A stretch of 64,000 nt of DNA from an uncultured Lysobacteraceae bacterium (GCA_946480825.1 CAMLLG010000008.1:1-64000); one strand, 5' to 3'; counted from the stretch's first letter, positions 1 through 10,415 are shown. Translations and numbers: made by a program. Notes: a model not told the origin generated them from the sequence alone.

Positions 1-199
1 CGACGCCAAGTCGCTGGCGCGTTCGATCCGCACCCGCGGCCGCGTCGACCCGGTGGTGGTCGGCGGCGCGGGCGAGCTGCGCGACGCGCTGGCCGGCGTG
101 CTGCGCGATGGCGACCTGCTGCTGATGATGGGCGCGGGCGACATCGGCGCCGCCGCGCAGCAGATCGCGCGCACCGGCTTGCAGGGAGATGCATCGTGA
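1..199 (+). CDS. murC: UDP-N-acetylmuramate--L-alanine ligase, C-terminal end (partial)
   Basis: This is the last 65 codons of an open frame that enters from the left edge (first full codon at 2). The tail reads as a Mur-ligase C-terminal Rossmann domain, with [14 protein letters not shown] near the end, the usual end of MurC. The stop (197-199) overlaps the GTG start of ddl by 4 nt, as expected for the murC-ddl junction of the division and cell-wall cluster. MurC adds L-alanine to UDP-MurNAc in the cytoplasm. The call rests on the short tail plus context; the catalytic domains lie outside the window. Confidence 0.85.
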   Translation, partial: DAKSLARSIRTRGRVDPVVVGGAGELRDALAGVLRDGDLLLMMGAGDIGAAAQQIARTGLQGDAS

Positions 200-1182
200 G
201 CGCACGGAACACGTTCCCGCCGCTGCGCGTCACCGACCCGCGCGATTTCGGCCGCGTCGCCGTGCTGATGGGCGGCACCAGCGCCGAGCGCGAGGTCTCG
301 CTCGACTCCGGCCGCAACGTGCTCGACGCGCTGCGCGCGCGCGGCATCGACGCGCATGCGGTGGACGGGATTACGACCTTGATCGGTGCGCTGATCGCCG
401 GGAAGTTCGATCGCGTCTTCAATATCCTGCATGGCGGCGATGGAGAGAACGGCGTGCTGCAAGGGCTGCTGCAATCGCTGGGCGTGCCCTACACAGGGCC
501 GGGCGTGTTGGGCTCGGCGTTGACGCTGGACAAGATTCGCACCAAGCAGGTGTGGATGTCGGCAGGATTGCCCACCGCGCGTTTCGTGCGTGTGCCGCCT
601 GGCGGTGACTTGGCCGCCGCAGTGCGCGAATTGGGTCTGCCGGTCTTCGTCAAACCTTCGACGGAAGGTTCCAGCGTGGGTGTGTTCCGGATCTCGACCG
701 AAGACGATCTGAAGCCCGCACTGGAATTCGCCGCTGCCTACACGGGCGAACTGCTGGCCGAGCAGATGCTCACGGGCGGCGAGTACACAGTGGGCATCCT
801 CGGCGATGTCGCGTTGCCATCCGTACGCATCGTGCCCGCGGGCGACTGGTACGACTATCACGCCAAATACATCGCCGACGACACCCAGTACATCTGTCCC
901 GGTCTGGAAGGCCGTGAGGAAATCGATATCCGCGCATTGGCATTGGCCGGTTTCCGGGCCGCGGGTTGCAGCGGGTGGAGCAGGGTCGATGTGATGCGGC
1001 ATGCTGACGGACGTTTCATGTTGATGGAAATCAACACCGCGCCGGGCATGACCAGCCATTCGCTGGTGCCGAAGGCCGCGCGCCAGATCGGCATCGATTT
1101 CGAAACGCTGTGCTGGCTGGTGCTCGAAAACACCATCGCGGAAGCTTCGACCGCGCAGGCGCCGGAGGTGGGCGGCCGATGA
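196..1182 (+). CDS. ddl: D-alanine--D-alanine ligase
   Basis: 328 residues, the normal length for DdlB. It joins two D-alanines, using ATP, to make the dipeptide that ends the peptidoglycan stem. The N-terminus has [19 protein letters not shown]; the ATP-grasp lysine loop [11 protein letters not shown] begins at K153; the metal-binding [13 protein letters not shown] has E278 and N280. The GTG start at 196 overlaps the murC stop, and the stop overlaps the ftsQ start (ATGA), so translational coupling is likely. It is cytoplasmic and part of the murC-ddl-ftsQ-ftsA operon. The identity is secure. Confidence 0.97.
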   Translation: MSARNTFPPLRVTDPRDFGRVAVLMGGTSAEREVSLDSGRNVLDALRARGIDAHAVDGITTLIGALIAGKFDRVFNILHGGDGENGVLQGLLQSLGVPYTGPGVLGSALTLDKIRTKQVWMSAGLPTARFVRVPPGGDLAAAVRELGLPVFVKPSTEGSSVGVFRISTEDDLKPALEFAAAYTGELLAEQMLTGGEYTVGILGDVALPSVRIVPAGDWYDYHAKYIADDTQYICPGLEGREEIDIRALALAGFRAAGCSGWSRVDVMRHADGRFMLMEINTAPGMTSHSLVPKAARQIGIDFETLCWLVLENTIAEASTAQAPEVGGR

Positions 1183-2042
1183 ACGCCTTCCTGCGACTGA
1201 TGGCGTGGCTGCTGGCGCTGGCACTGGTGACGCTGCCGGTGGTGGCGGTGATCCGCGGCTGGGTCGGCGCCGAGCGCTGGCCGCTGCGCACGGTGCTTGT
1301 GAATGGACAGCTCACCCGCGTCAGCGACGCGCAGATCGTGTCCGCCGTGTATCCGCATGCGCAGCGCGGCTTCTTCGCCGTGCGCCTGGAAGACGCGCAG
1401 GGCGCGGTCGCGCGGCTGCCGTGGATCGAACACGCCGAAGTGCGCAAGCAGTGGCCCGACCGGCTGGTGGTGACGGTGGTGGAACACCGCCCGTTCGCAT
1501 GGTGGGGCGACGATCGTCTGTTGTCCGAGCGCGGCCGGATCATTCCGGCGAAAGGCGTGACGGTGCCCGACGGTCTGCCGCGTTTCGACGGGCCGGAAAC
1601 GCGCAGCGCCGATCTGGTGCGGCTGTACAACGAAGCGCGGGCGCTGTTCGCGGCCGGCGGCCTCGACGTGCGCACGCTGAAGATCGACGACCGCGGCAGC
1701 TGGTCGATGACGTTGTCGAACGGCGCCGAGCTGCTGCTCGGTCGCGACGACGCGAAACTTCGCCTGCAGCGCTTCGCGCGCCTGCTGCCGCAGTTGCCGG
1801 CGCAGGACGGGCGTGCGCTGAAGCGCGCCGATCTGCGTTACACCAATGGGTTTGCGTTGAGCTGGGCGAGCGGCCGCGAGCAGGCGGACGCCGACACGGC
1901 GTCCGCTGCGGCCGTCGAGCGCCCGACCATGGATGGTCGGGCCGGGCGTTCCGAAGCCGATGCGGCTGCGCCAGGGATGGCAGCGAATACGCGTAGGACG
2001 AACTCCGAACTCCGTTCCTCACATTCTGGCTTTACGACATGA
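1179..2042 (+). CDS. ftsQ: Cell division protein FtsQ with an unusual C-terminal tail
   Basis: 287 residues. A short cytoplasmic N-terminus is followed by one membrane segment (about residues 5-25, [20 protein letters not shown]), then a periplasmic POTRA-like region ([19 protein letters not shown], residues ~37-105) and the FtsQ beta domain. FtsQ links FtsB/FtsL to the divisome. The ATG at 1179 overlaps the ddl stop and is preferred over upstream starts because the membrane helix then begins at residue ~5. The last ~45 residues are low-complexity and do not look like FtsQ. Their DNA contains two perfect hairpins (1884-1906 and 1921-1942), so the tail may be a captured repeat. The stop overlaps the ftsA ATG. 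Confidence 0.95.
   Translation: MNAFLRLMAWLLALALVTLPVVAVIRGWVGAERWPLRTVLVNGQLTRVSDAQIVSAVYPHAQRGFFAVRLEDAQGAVARLPWIEHAEVRKQWPDRLVVTVVEHRPFAWWGDDRLLSERGRIIPAKGVTVPDGLPRFDGPETRSADLVRLYNEARALFAAGGLDVRTLKIDDRGSWSMTLSNGAELLLGRDDAKLRLQRFARLLPQLPAQDGRALKRADLRYTNGFALSWASGREQADADTASAAAVERPTMDGRAGRSEADAAAPGMAANTRRTNSELRSSHSGFTT
1884..1942. repeat. Two tandem palindromes inside the ftsQ tail
   Basis: The first hairpin has 10-bp arms (GCGGACGCCG, 1884-1893; CGGCGTCCGC, 1897-1906) around a 3-nt loop. The second has 9-bp arms (GCCCGACCA, 1921-1929; TGGTCGGGC, 1934-1942) around TGGA. Both lie in the part of ftsQ that does not look conserved. They resemble short interspersed palindromic elements of xanthomonads, but no second copy was noticed in this window, so repeat status is inferred. 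Confidence 0.55.
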
Positions 2043-3274
2043 ACCGCAAAGGCGACAAATCGCTCATCGTCGGCCTCGACATCGGCACCTCGAAAGTGGT
2101 GGCGCTGGTGGGCGAGTACGCGCCGGGCAACCCGATCGAAGTGATCGGCATCGGCACGCACGAGTCGCGCGGGCTCAAGCGCGGCGTGGTGGTCGACATC
2201 GAGTCGACCGTGCAGTCGATCCAGCGCGCGATCGAGGAAGCCGAGCTGATGGCCGGCTGCGAAATCCGCTCGGTCTACGCGTCGATCTCCGGCAACCACG
2301 TGCAATGCCGCAACTCGCCGGGCATCGTGCCGATCCGCGACGGCGAGGTCAGCTACATGGATCTCGACCGGGTGCTCGAAGCGGCGAAGGCCGTGGCCAT
2401 TCCGGCCGACCAGAAGATCCTCCACGCGATCCCGCGCGATTACGTGCTCGACGATTCGCAGGAAGGCATCCGCAATCCGGTCGGGATGACCGGCGTGCGC
2501 CTGGAAGTGCACGCGCATCTCGTGGTCTGCGCGCAATCGGCCGCGGCCAACATCAGCAAGTGCGTGCAGCGCTGCGGTCTGCAGGTGGACGATCTGATCT
2601 TCTCCTCCTTGGCCTCCAGCACCGCGGTGCTGACCAGCGACGAGCGCGAACTCGGCGTGGTGCTGGTCGACATCGGCGCCGGCACCACCGACATCGCGGT
2701 GTTCGTGCACGGCGCGATCTGCCACACCGCGTCGCTGCCGATCGCCGGCGATCATGTCACCAACGACATCGCGCACATGCTGCGCACGCCGACGCCGGAA
2801 GCCGAGCAGATCAAGGTGCGCTACGCCTGCGCGCTGGCGCAGCTGGCCACCGCCGAGGAAAGCATCCAGGTCCCGAGCGTCGGCGACCGTCCGCCGCGCC
2901 GGCTGCCGCGTCATGCGCTGGCGCAGGCGGTGCAGGGCCGCTACGAGGAAATCTTCGAGATGGTGCAGGCCGAACTGCGCCGCTCCGGTTTCGAGGAACT
3001 GGTGCGCGCCGGCATGGTGCTCACCGGCGGCGCGTCGAAGATGGAAGGCGTGATCGAACTGGCCGAGGAAATGCTGCAGATGCCGGTGCGCGTGGGCATT
3101 CCGCAACACGTCAGCGGCCTGGGCGAAGTGGTCGGCAATCCGGTCCACGCCACCGGTGTCGGTCTGCTGCTGATGGGCAGTCAGATCGAACATCCGCGGC
3201 GCCCGGTGATTCCGGCCGGTCGCGCGGTCAACGTGTTCAACAAATTCAGGAATTGGTTCAAGGGCGAGTTCTAG
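2039..3274 (+). CDS. ftsA: Cell division protein FtsA
   Basis: 411 residues, the normal length. This actin-like ATPase anchors FtsZ filaments to the inner membrane. Visible motifs are the phosphate-1 loop (VGLDIGTSKVVALVGE, from residue ~11), the phosphate-2 loop (VVLVDIGAGTTDIAVF, ~residue 208) and the adenosine loop (MVLTGGASKMEGV, ~residue 328). The C-terminus ends in an amphipathic aromatic and basic helix (FNKFRNWFKGEF), the usual membrane-targeting sequence. The start overlaps the ftsQ stop by 4 nt. A 127-nt gap with no obvious terminator separates it from ftsZ. Confidence 0.98.
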   Translation: MNRKGDKSLIVGLDIGTSKVVALVGEYAPGNPIEVIGIGTHESRGLKRGVVVDIESTVQSIQRAIEEAELMAGCEIRSVYASISGNHVQCRNSPGIVPIRDGEVSYMDLDRVLEAAKAVAIPADQKILHAIPRDYVLDDSQEGIRNPVGMTGVRLEVHAHLVVCAQSAAANISKCVQRCGLQVDDLIFSSLASSTAVLTSDERELGVVLVDIGAGTTDIAVFVHGAICHTASLPIAGDHVTNDIAHMLRTPTPEAEQIKVRYACALAQLATAEESIQVPSVGDRPPRRLPRHALAQAVQGRYEEIFEMVQAELRRSGFEELVRAGMVLTGGASKMEGVIELAEEMLQMPVRVGIPQHVSGLGEVVGNPVHATGVGLLLMGSQIEHPRRPVIPAGRAVNVFNKFRNWFKGEF

Positions 3275-3401
3275 CGATCGACGCGCGAGATCGGGCTTCC
3301 GGCCCGACTCCCGGAGATCGATGCGGCGGAAAGAAAAAGTTTCACGGCGACACCCGGTCATACAACAACAGCGACACATATAACGAGACGAGGACACGGA
3401 C

Positions 3402-4637
3402 ATGGCATATTTCGAACTGGTAGAGAAGATGGCGCCGAACGCGGTCATCAAGGTCGTCGGCGTGGGCGGCGGCGGCGGCAACGCCGTGGCGCACATGGTC
3501 AACGGCAGCATCGAAGGCGTCGAATTCATCACCGCGAACACCGATTCGCAGGCGATCAAGAACTGCGGCGCCAAACTGCAGCTGCAGCTCGGCGGCAACG
3601 TCACCAAGGGCCTGGGCGCGGGCGCGAATCCGGAGGTCGGCCGTCAGGCCGCGCTGGAAGACCGCGAACGCATCATGGATGCGCTGCAGGGCGCCGACAT
3701 GGTGTTCATCACCGCCGGCATGGGCGGCGGCACCGGCACCGGCGCCGCGCCGGTCGTCGCGCAGTTGGCGAAGGAGATGGGCATTCTCACCGTCGCCGTC
3801 GTCACCAAGCCGTTTCCGTTCGAAGGCCGTCGCCGCATGCAGGTCGCGCTCAAGGGCATCGAGGAACTCTCGCAGCACTGCGATTCGCTGATCACGATCC
3901 CGAACGAGAAGCTGATCACCGTGCTCGGCCGCAACGCCACCATGATCCAGGCGTTCCGCGCCGCCAACGACGTGCTGCAGGGCGCGGTGCAGGGCATCGC
4001 CGACCTGATCGTGCGTCCGGGCCTGATCAACGTCGACTTCGCCGACGTGCGCACCGTGATGAGCGAGATGGGCCTGGCGATGATGGGCACCGGCACCGCG
4101 CGCGGCGACGACCGCGCGCAGGCCGCGGCCGAGGGGGCGATCAACAATCCGCTGCTGGACGACGTGAACCTGGCCGGCGCCAACGGCATCCTGGTCAACA
4201 TCACCGCCGGCCCGGACTTCACCATGGCCGAGTTCGACGAAGTGGGCCGCACGATCGAGAACTTCGCGTCGGAAGACGCGACGGTCGTCATCGGCACCGT
4301 GCTCGACCCGGACATGCAGGACGAGGTGAAGGTCACGGTGGTCGCCACCGGTCTCAACCGCGCCGTCGCCCGACAGGCCGTGCGCACGCAGGATCGCGAT
4401 GAAGGCTTCGCCCCGGCGCGCCGCCCGCAGGTGCAGTTGATCAACACCCAGGGCCGTCGCGACGGCACCACCGGGATGATGATCGACGAGCCGGCCGCGT
4501 TCACCCCGGGCGCCGGCATCGCCGCCAACCTGCGCGGCCGCGGCGCCGCCGACGGGTCGACGCCCGCTGCCGCGGATTTCGGCAGCGACAGCAGCTATCT
4601 GGATATCCCGGCATTCCTGCGTCGCCAAGCCGACTGA
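3402..4637 (+). CDS. ftsZ: Cell division protein FtsZ
   Basis: 411 residues. This tubulin-like GTPase forms the division ring at midcell. The N-terminal glycine-rich region ([13 protein letters not shown]) and the GTP signature GGGTGTG at residues 108-114 are intact. A variable linker from about residue 320 leads to the conserved C-terminal peptide [11 protein letters not shown], which binds FtsA and ZipA. A purine-rich stretch (gacgagg) 8-14 nt upstream can serve as the ribosome site. The 127-nt leader suggests ftsZ has its own promoter in addition to readthrough from ftsQA, as in other gammaproteobacteria. That is an inference; I could not define the promoter. Confidence 0.98.
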   Translation: MAYFELVEKMAPNAVIKVVGVGGGGGNAVAHMVNGSIEGVEFITANTDSQAIKNCGAKLQLQLGGNVTKGLGAGANPEVGRQAALEDRERIMDALQGADMVFITAGMGGGTGTGAAPVVAQLAKEMGILTVAVVTKPFPFEGRRRMQVALKGIEELSQHCDSLITIPNEKLITVLGRNATMIQAFRAANDVLQGAVQGIADLIVRPGLINVDFADVRTVMSEMGLAMMGTGTARGDDRAQAAAEGAINNPLLDDVNLAGANGILVNITAGPDFTMAEFDEVGRTIENFASEDATVVIGTVLDPDMQDEVKVTVVATGLNRAVARQAVRTQDRDEGFAPARRPQVQLINTQGRRDGTTGMMIDEPAAFTPGAGIAANLRGRGAADGSTPAAADFGSDSSYLDIPAFLRRQAD

Positions 4638-4667
4638 TCCGAATAACGTTCGATCCAGCGCGTCAAC

Positions 4668-4698
4668 GCGCTGCGCCGGTGTGTCCCCGGCGCAGCGC
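4668..4698 (+). terminator. Strong hairpin after ftsZ
   Basis: A perfect 12-bp stem (GCGCTGCGCCGG, 4668-4679; CCGGCGCAGCGC, 4687-4698) with a 7-nt loop lies 30 bp past the ftsZ stop. There is no T-tract, so it may be a weak terminator or an mRNA-end stabiliser separating ftsZ from lpxC. Confidence 0.45.
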
Positions 4699-4878
4699 AG
4701 CGTCACTTTCCTGCCGGGTCCACGGGCCCGGCGGGCTTTCTCCGTCTCGCTCGCCATGCGCCCATGTTGCGCTGCGGGAACAGTGCGTCGCTTCCGTTCA
4801 GGTTCAGCGTCGCGCGTGCTAATCTCGCCTCCGATTTCGCTGAAACACCGGCATTTCCGGCACGTCCGATCTCCGATC

Positions 4879-5787
4879 ATGGCCCAGCAACGCACCCTCC
4901 AGAACACCATCCGCGCGACCGGCGTGGGCCTGCACAGCGGCGAAAAAGTGTATCTGACCCTGCGCCCCGCTCCGGTCGATACCGGCATCGTGTTCCGCCG
5001 CGTGGACCTGGAGCCGGTGGTCGAGATCGCCGCCCGCGCCGATTACGTCACCGAAACCATGTTGTGCACCGGCCTGTCGCACGACGGCGGCAAGGCGATG
5101 ACGGTGGAGCATCTGATGTCCGCGCTGGCCGGTCTCGGCATCGACAACATCTATGTCGATCTTTCCGCGCCTGAAGTGCCGATTATGGATGGTTCCTCCG
5201 GTCCGTTCGTGTTTTTGCTGCAGTCGGCCGGCATCGTCGAACAGCACGCGCCCAAGCGTTTCATCCGCATCCTCAAGCCGGTCGAAGTGCGCGACGGCGA
5301 CAAGATCGCCCGTTTCGAGCCCCACCACGGCTTCCGTCTCGGCTTCACCGTGGAATTCGATCATCCGGCGATTCCGTCCTCGCGTTCGCGCGCGGTCGTC
5401 GAGTTCTCGACCGAGAACTACATCCGCGAAGTCAGCCGCGCCCGCACCTTCGGCTTCATGCGCGATCTGGAATACATGCGCGAGCGCAATCTCGGCCTCG
5501 GCGGTTCGATGGACAACGCGATCGTGCTCGACGAGTTCCGCGTGCTCAACGACGACGGCCTGCGCTACGCCGACGAATTCGTCCGCCACAAGATCCTCGA
5601 CGCGGTTGGCGATCTCTATCTCGCCGGGCACCCCATCCTCGGTGCCTACGAGGGTTTCAAGTCCGGTCACGCCCTCAACAACAAGCTCGTCCGCGCTCTG
5701 CTCGCCGAACGCTCGGCTTGGGAGGAAGTGGTTTTCGAGCGCGACGCACCGGTCCCGGTCGTCTTCGGTACTCCGCAACTGGCCTGA
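4879..5787 (+). CDS. lpxC: UDP-3-O-acyl-N-acetylglucosamine deacetylase
   Basis: 302 residues, the family's usual length. It performs the committed step of lipid A synthesis, removing the acetyl group from UDP-3-O-acyl-GlcNAc. The zinc ligands are visible: H78 in [11 protein letters not shown], and H237 and D241 in [15 protein letters not shown]. The N-terminus [21 protein letters not shown] is the standard LpxC start, so the ATG at 4879 is chosen and ~66 in-frame upstream codons are leader. It lies directly after ftsZ as in the classical cluster. Confidence 0.97.
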   Translation: MAQQRTLQNTIRATGVGLHSGEKVYLTLRPAPVDTGIVFRRVDLEPVVEIAARADYVTETMLCTGLSHDGGKAMTVEHLMSALAGLGIDNIYVDLSAPEVPIMDGSSGPFVFLLQSAGIVEQHAPKRFIRILKPVEVRDGDKIARFEPHHGFRLGFTVEFDHPAIPSSRSRAVVEFSTENYIREVSRARTFGFMRDLEYMRERNLGLGGSMDNAIVLDEFRVLNDDGLRYADEFVRHKILDAVGDLYLAGHPILGAYEGFKSGHALNNKLVRALLAERSAWEEVVFERDAPVPVVFGTPQLA

Positions 5788-5993
5788 GGATTTGCCCGGG
5801 GTTCCACGGTCTTCGGCGACCTGAATGCGGCGGGCGGATTGCCCGATCCGTGAAACAGCACCGTGCATTTCACCAAAAGTTAACGAAAAAGCGCCGCCTT
5901 CTTAACCCGTGGCCGCCCCTCGCTCGGTAGGATGCGTCCTCGGGTCTGCCGGGCCGTGCCCTCCCGTACGGGGGACGGACCGGCAAACGGACA

Positions 5994-6467
5994 TCAGGAA
6001 GGGTCCTCCCGCGACGGGTCGTCGCGGTGCCCGAGTGCGGTCGCGAAGGCTTCGCGTGCGGCCGCGGATAGGGGAGAGGCAGTGACGGCAGTCGGAGTTC
6101 CGGGGAATTGTGGCCGCATCGCCTGCGGTCCGGTCGCGGTCTTCACCACCAGATCGGTTGCTTCCAGCCCGAGGGAACGGGCCGCGTCGAGGATTCCGGT
6201 CGCCGCAAGCCGCAGTCGGGCATGCCAGACCGGAGCATCCACCAAATAAACGAGCCTTCCGCGATCGACGTTCGCGAGCCGCGCATGCGCGGCGAGCGCA
6301 GGCGGAAGGCAGGGACGAAGTTGCTGATCCAGCGCTTCCAGCCACAGCGCCCGGCGAAGAAAGTGATCGCCCGGACCGCTGGCCTCGTCGCCCAACAGGG
6401 CGTCGATGGCGATCCGGGGTCCTTCGGGGCGGCGGGGCGGAGGCGGAATGGGTCGCGAACGAGACAT
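5994..6467 (-). CDS. dciA: DUF721/DciA-like protein (probable replicative helicase loader)
   Basis: 157 residues. The basic N-terminus is followed by a ~90-residue domain of DUF721 type (HFLRRALWLEALDQQLRPCLPPALAAHARLANVDRGRLVYLVDAPVWHARLR, given here only as a region at about residues 38-90) and a low-complexity C-terminus. DUF721 proteins are the DciA family, which help load DnaB in bacteria lacking DnaC. A DUF721 gene between lpxC and secA is usual in xanthomonads. The start at 6467 is only 7 bp from the start of the divergent M23 gene, so its promoter must lie inside that gene. Family call likely; function inferred from the family. Confidence 0.75.
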   Translation of the reverse strand: MSRSRPIPPPPRRPEGPRIAIDALLGDEASGPGDHFLRRALWLEALDQQLRPCLPPALAAHARLANVDRGRLVYLVDAPVWHARLRLAATGILDAARSLGLEATDLVVKTATGPQAMRPQFPGTPTAVTASPLSAAAREAFATALGHRDDPSREDPS

Positions 6468-6474
6468 AGAACCC

Positions 6475-7476
6475 ATGACTGTACACAGCTTCATCCAGAT
6501 TGCGCAGCGACACGCCACCGTCGCCGCCCACGCGGTTCAGAACACCGCGGTGCATACGTGGCAGCGGCTGCGCCCGCATGCGGTACGCAGCGGCGAATGG
6601 AGTGCCCGCGCCATGCGCGAAAAGCCCGGTTATGCCGCCGTTGCTCTGCTCATGGTCGGCGCGTTGTTCGGGACCACCGGCCAGGTCTGGTTGCGCGATG
6701 CGGAATCCGTGCGCCTGCAGACGGAAGTGGCGGCGCAGCGCGATCGTCTCGCCGTGACCCGTCTCGAAGCGCAGCGCGAAGTGAACGCGCTCGCCGCCCG
6801 CCTCGGCGAACTGCAGGCCGAAGCCAGCCGCCTCAACGCGCTCGGCGAGCGGCTGACCCGCGTTGCCCAACTCGGCGACGGCGAGTTCGATTTCGACAAG
6901 CCGGTCGGCGTCGGCGGCGCCGGCCCGGTCCGCGACATGCCGGCCAACGAACTGCGCAGCGGCCTCGCCGGCCTCGACGCACAGCTCCGTCATTCCGGCA
7001 GCCAGCTGTCCGTACTCGAAGCGCTGCTGTTCAATCGCGAACTGGACAAGAGCACGATGCCTACCGGGCATCCGATCGCCGACAGCTACATCACCTCCGG
7101 ATTCGGTTATCGCGCCGACCCGCTGGGCGGCGGCAGCCAGTACCACAAGGGCGTCGACTTCGAGGCCAACACCGGCGATCCGGTGCTGTCGGTGGCCGAT
7201 GGCGTGGTGACCTTTTCCGGCGTCCGCAACGGTTACGGCTACGTGGTCGAAGTCGATCACGGCAACGGCTACGTCACCCGTTACGCCCACAACTCCCGCC
7301 TGATCGGTCAGGTCGGCGATCTGGTCCGTCGCGGCCAGGAAATCGCCAAGGCCGGTTCCACCGGCCGTTCCACCGGCGCCCACGTGCATTTCGAGGTCTG
7401 GGAGAACGGCGCGGTGGTCAACCCGCACCAGTTCCTGGGCGAGGTTCAGCCCGCGAAGCCGGCCGGCCGGGGCTGA
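6475..7476 (+). CDS. Membrane-anchored M23 family metallopeptidase
   Basis: 333 residues. A ~45-residue cytoplasmic N-terminus leads to one membrane helix (GYAAVALLMVGALFGTTG, ~46-64), a coiled-coil (~75-125) and a C-terminal LytM/M23 domain (~200-325). The zinc ligands are present (HKGVDF and HVHFE), unlike degenerate activators such as EnvC, so a working periplasmic peptidoglycan endopeptidase is expected. The ATG at 6475 gives a sensible topology. The gene is divergent from dciA with a 7-bp gap and lies just before secA, as in other xanthomonads. The exact cross-link cut is not known from sequence. Confidence 0.92.
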   Translation: MTVHSFIQIAQRHATVAAHAVQNTAVHTWQRLRPHAVRSGEWSARAMREKPGYAAVALLMVGALFGTTGQVWLRDAESVRLQTEVAAQRDRLAVTRLEAQREVNALAARLGELQAEASRLNALGERLTRVAQLGDGEFDFDKPVGVGGAGPVRDMPANELRSGLAGLDAQLRHSGSQLSVLEALLFNRELDKSTMPTGHPIADSYITSGFGYRADPLGGGSQYHKGVDFEANTGDPVLSVADGVVTFSGVRNGYGYVVEVDHGNGYVTRYAHNSRLIGQVGDLVRRGQEIAKAGSTGRSTGAHVHFEVWENGAVVNPHQFLGEVQPAKPAGRG

Positions 7477-7502
7477 TCGGCAGGCTTGTGGTTCGAGGGG
7501 GC

Positions 7503-7535
7503 TTGATACCCCCCGGGGGCGGCACCAAGTACAAT
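7503..7535 (+). promoter_or_regulatory. Possible promoter before secA
   Basis: A good -10 element TACAAT (7530-7535) lies behind TTGATA (7503-7508), but the 21-nt spacing is longer than ideal. Transcription would start near 7542, just before the hairpin at 7549-7570, giving secA a structured leader of about 90 nt. Confidence 0.4.
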
Positions 7536-7548
7536 CCCGTGTTGCGGA

Positions 7549-7570
7549 GGGGCGCACTGCGCCCCTTTTT
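7549..7570 (+). terminator. Rho-independent terminator or attenuator between the M23 gene and secA
   Basis: Perfect 7-bp stem GGGGCGC (7549-7555) / GCGCCCC (7559-7565), loop ACT, then five T (7566-7570). It terminates M23 transcripts. Because a possible promoter lies just upstream of it, it might also attenuate secA. Confidence 0.75.
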
Positions 7571-7632
7571 GTTGCGGACGCCCGCCGGACCGGCGGCCTC
7601 CGCCCGATTCCCCTTTCGATCATTCCCAGCCC

Positions 7633-10356
7633 ATGCTCAATCGCCTGTTGACCAGCATCTTCGGCAGCCGCAACGATCGTTTCGTCAAGCAGCTCGGCGG
7701 CATCGTCAAGAAGATCAACGCCCTCGAACCGCAGATGCAGGCGCTGTCCGACGCCGACCTCCAGGCGAAGACGCCCGAGTTCAGGGAACGCATCGCCAAC
7801 GGCGAGTCGCTCGACAAACTCCTGCCCGAGGCCTTCGCGGTCTGCCGCGAAGCCTCGAAGCGCGTGCTGGGCATGCGCCATTACGACGTCCAGCTGATCG
7901 GCGGCATGGTCCTGCACCTCGGCAAGATCGCCGAAATGCGCACCGGCGAAGGCAAGACCCTGGTCGCGACCCTGCCGGTGTACCTCAATGCCCTCGAAGG
8001 CAAGGGCGTGCACGTGGTCACCGTCAACGACTACCTCGCCAGACGCGACTCGGCGTGGATGGGCAAGCTCTACACCTGGCTGGGTCTGTCGGTCGGCGTC
8101 GTCTATCCGGGCATGAACCACGGCGACAAGGCCGCGGCCTACGGCTCGGACATCACCTACGGCACCAACAACGAATTCGGCTTCGACTATCTGCGCGACA
8201 ACATGGCGCTGTCGAAGGAAGACCGCCACCAGCGCGGCCTGCATTACGCGATCGTCGACGAAGTCGACTCGATCCTGATCGACGAAGCGCGCACGCCGCT
8301 GATCATCTCCGGCCCGGCCGACGAATCGCCGGAACTCTATGTCAAGGTCAACCGCATCGTGCCGCAGTTGAAGCGGCAGGAAGTGGAGGACGGCGTCGGC
8401 GATTTCTGGGTCGACGAGAAGAGCAAGCAGGTGCATCTGTCCGAAGCCGGTCAGGAGCACGCCGAAGACCTGCTGCGCCGCGCCGGCATCATCGATGCCG
8501 AGGACGGCCTGTACGCCGCGCACAACATCCATGTGGTCCACCACCTCAACGCCGCGATGCGCGCGCACGCGATCTTCCAGCGCGACGTCGACTACATCGT
8601 TCGCGACGGCGAAGTGGTGATCGTCGACGAGTTCACCGGCCGCACCCTGACGGGCCGCCGCTGGTCCGACGGCCTGCACCAGGCGGTGGAGGCGAAGGAA
8701 GGCGTGCCGGTGCAGCGCGAGAACCAGACGCTCGCCAGCATCACCTTCCAGAACCTGTTCCGCATGTACAAGAAGTTGTCGGGCATGACCGGCACCGCGG
8801 ACACCGAAGCCTACGAATTCCAGAACATCTACGCGCTGGAAGTGGTGGTGATCCCGACCCATCGCCCGATGGTGCGCAAGGACCATCCGGACGCGGTGTT
8901 CCTCAACAAGGCCGGCAAGTACCGCGCGGTGATCAACGAGATCAAGGACGCGAACGCCAGGCACCAGCCGGTCCTGGTCGGCACCACGTCGATCGAAGTC
9001 TCGGAAATGCTGTCGCAGCAGTTGACGGACGCGGGCATCACCCATGAAGTGTTGAACGCGAAGCAGCATGAGCGCGAAGCGCACATCATCGCCCAGGCCG
9101 GTCGTCCGGACGCGGTGACCATCGCCACCAACATGGCCGGCCGCGGCACCGACATCGTGCTCGGCGGTTCGCTCGAAGCCGAGCTGGCCGCGCTCGAAGA
9201 AGCGCGCGGCGGCGAACTGGACGAAGTCACCCGCGCGCGCGTGAAGGCCGAATGGCAGCAGCGCCACGACGCGGTGAAGGCGAGCGGCGGCCTGCACATC
9301 ATCGGCACCGAACGCCACGAATCGCGTCGCATCGACAACCAGCTGCGCGGCCGTTCCGGCCGCCAGGGCGATCCGGGTTCCTCGCGTTTCTATCTGTCGC
9401 TCGAAGACAGCCTGATGCGGATCTTCGCGGCGGATTGGGTGCAGCGAATGATGGCGCGCATGGGGCTGAAGGAAGACGACATCATCGAAAGCCCGCTGGT
9501 GACCAAACAGATCGCCGGCGCCCAGCGCAAGGTCGAAGCCCACAACTTCGACATCCGCAAGAACCTGCTCGATTTCGACGACGTCAACAACGACCAGCGC
9601 AAGGTCATCTACCGCCAGCGCGACGAATTGCTGGAAGCCGAGAGCGTCAAGGACAACATCGACGGCATCCGCGCGGACGTGGTCGCCGATCTCGTCGATC
9701 GTTTCGTGCCGCCGAACTCGATCGACGAACAGTGGGATCTGCAGGGCCTGCAGTCCGAGCTGGCCGCCGAGTTCAACCTGCAGTTGCCGATCGTCGAACA
9801 CGTCAAGAGCCGCAGCGAGATCGACGCCGAAGGCATCACCGCCTACGTGCAGGACGCGGTCGCGCGGATGTTCGAAGACAAGGAAGCGGCGGTCGGCGGC
9901 GAGACCATGCGCATGCTCGAAAAGCACATCATGCTTACCGTGCTCGACCAGAGCTGGAAGGAACACCTCGGCCGCATGGACTACCTGCGCCAAGGCATCC
10001 ATCTGCGCGGCTATGCGCAGAAGCAGCCGAAGCAGGAATACAAGAAGGAAGCGTTCGAACTCTTCAGCGAAATGCTGGAGAAGGTGAAGCGCGAGGTGGT
10101 CTCGCTGCTGGCCCGCGTGCGCATCCGCACCGAGGCCGAGATCGCGCAGGCCGAGGCCGCCGAACGCGCGCGCGCCGAAGCGGTCGCGCGGCAGATGCAG
10201 TTCCAGCACGCCGACATGGGCGGTTACGGTACCGACGAGGAAGCCGCCGATCCCGAATACCAGGATCCTTCGCTGGTGCCGAAAGTCGGTCGCAACGACC
10301 CGTGCCCCTGCGGCTCCGGCAAGAAGTACAAGCACTGTCACGGCCAGTTGGCGTAA
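7633..10356 (+). CDS. secA: Preprotein translocase ATPase subunit SecA
   Basis: 907 residues, full length. This ATPase drives precursor proteins through SecYEG. Visible are the DEAD-motor Walker A MRTGEGKT (~103-110), the Walker B region [16 protein letters not shown] (~208-223), the preprotein-binding and scaffold regions, [20 protein letters not shown] (~555-575), and the C-terminal zinc-binding SEC-C motif [19 protein letters not shown]. All domains are intact. It follows a terminator-like hairpin and is followed by a rho-independent terminator, so it is probably monocistronic. No SecM-like leader ORF was seen. Confidence 0.99.
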   Translation: MLNRLLTSIFGSRNDRFVKQLGGIVKKINALEPQMQALSDADLQAKTPEFRERIANGESLDKLLPEAFAVCREASKRVLGMRHYDVQLIGGMVLHLGKIAEMRTGEGKTLVATLPVYLNALEGKGVHVVTVNDYLARRDSAWMGKLYTWLGLSVGVVYPGMNHGDKAAAYGSDITYGTNNEFGFDYLRDNMALSKEDRHQRGLHYAIVDEVDSILIDEARTPLIISGPADESPELYVKVNRIVPQLKRQEVEDGVGDFWVDEKSKQVHLSEAGQEHAEDLLRRAGIIDAEDGLYAAHNIHVVHHLNAAMRAHAIFQRDVDYIVRDGEVVIVDEFTGRTLTGRRWSDGLHQAVEAKEGVPVQRENQTLASITFQNLFRMYKKLSGMTGTADTEAYEFQNIYALEVVVIPTHRPMVRKDHPDAVFLNKAGKYRAVINEIKDANARHQPVLVGTTSIEVSEMLSQQLTDAGITHEVLNAKQHEREAHIIAQAGRPDAVTIATNMAGRGTDIVLGGSLEAELAALEEARGGELDEVTRARVKAEWQQRHDAVKASGGLHIIGTERHESRRIDNQLRGRSGRQGDPGSSRFYLSLEDSLMRIFAADWVQRMMARMGLKEDDIIESPLVTKQIAGAQRKVEAHNFDIRKNLLDFDDVNNDQRKVIYRQRDELLEAESVKDNIDGIRADVVADLVDRFVPPNSIDEQWDLQGLQSELAAEFNLQLPIVEHVKSRSEIDAEGITAYVQDAVARMFEDKEAAVGGETMRMLEKHIMLTVLDQSWKEHLGRMDYLRQGIHLRGYAQKQPKQEYKKEAFELFSEMLEKVKREVVSLLARVRIRTEAEIAQAEAAERARAEAVARQMQFQHADMGGYGTDEEAADPEYQDPSLVPKVGRNDPCPCGSGKKYKHCHGQLA

Positions 10357-10392
10357 GCCGCCAAGGCGGTTTGCGGAACCGACGTGCGAAAG

Positions 10393-10415
10393 CGCCTGCC
10401 CCGTGCAGGCGTTTT
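10393..10415 (+). terminator. Rho-independent terminator of secA
   Basis: Perfect 7-bp stem CGCCTGC (10393-10399) / GCAGGCG (10405-10411) followed by TTTT, 36 bp after the secA stop. Confidence 0.8.
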
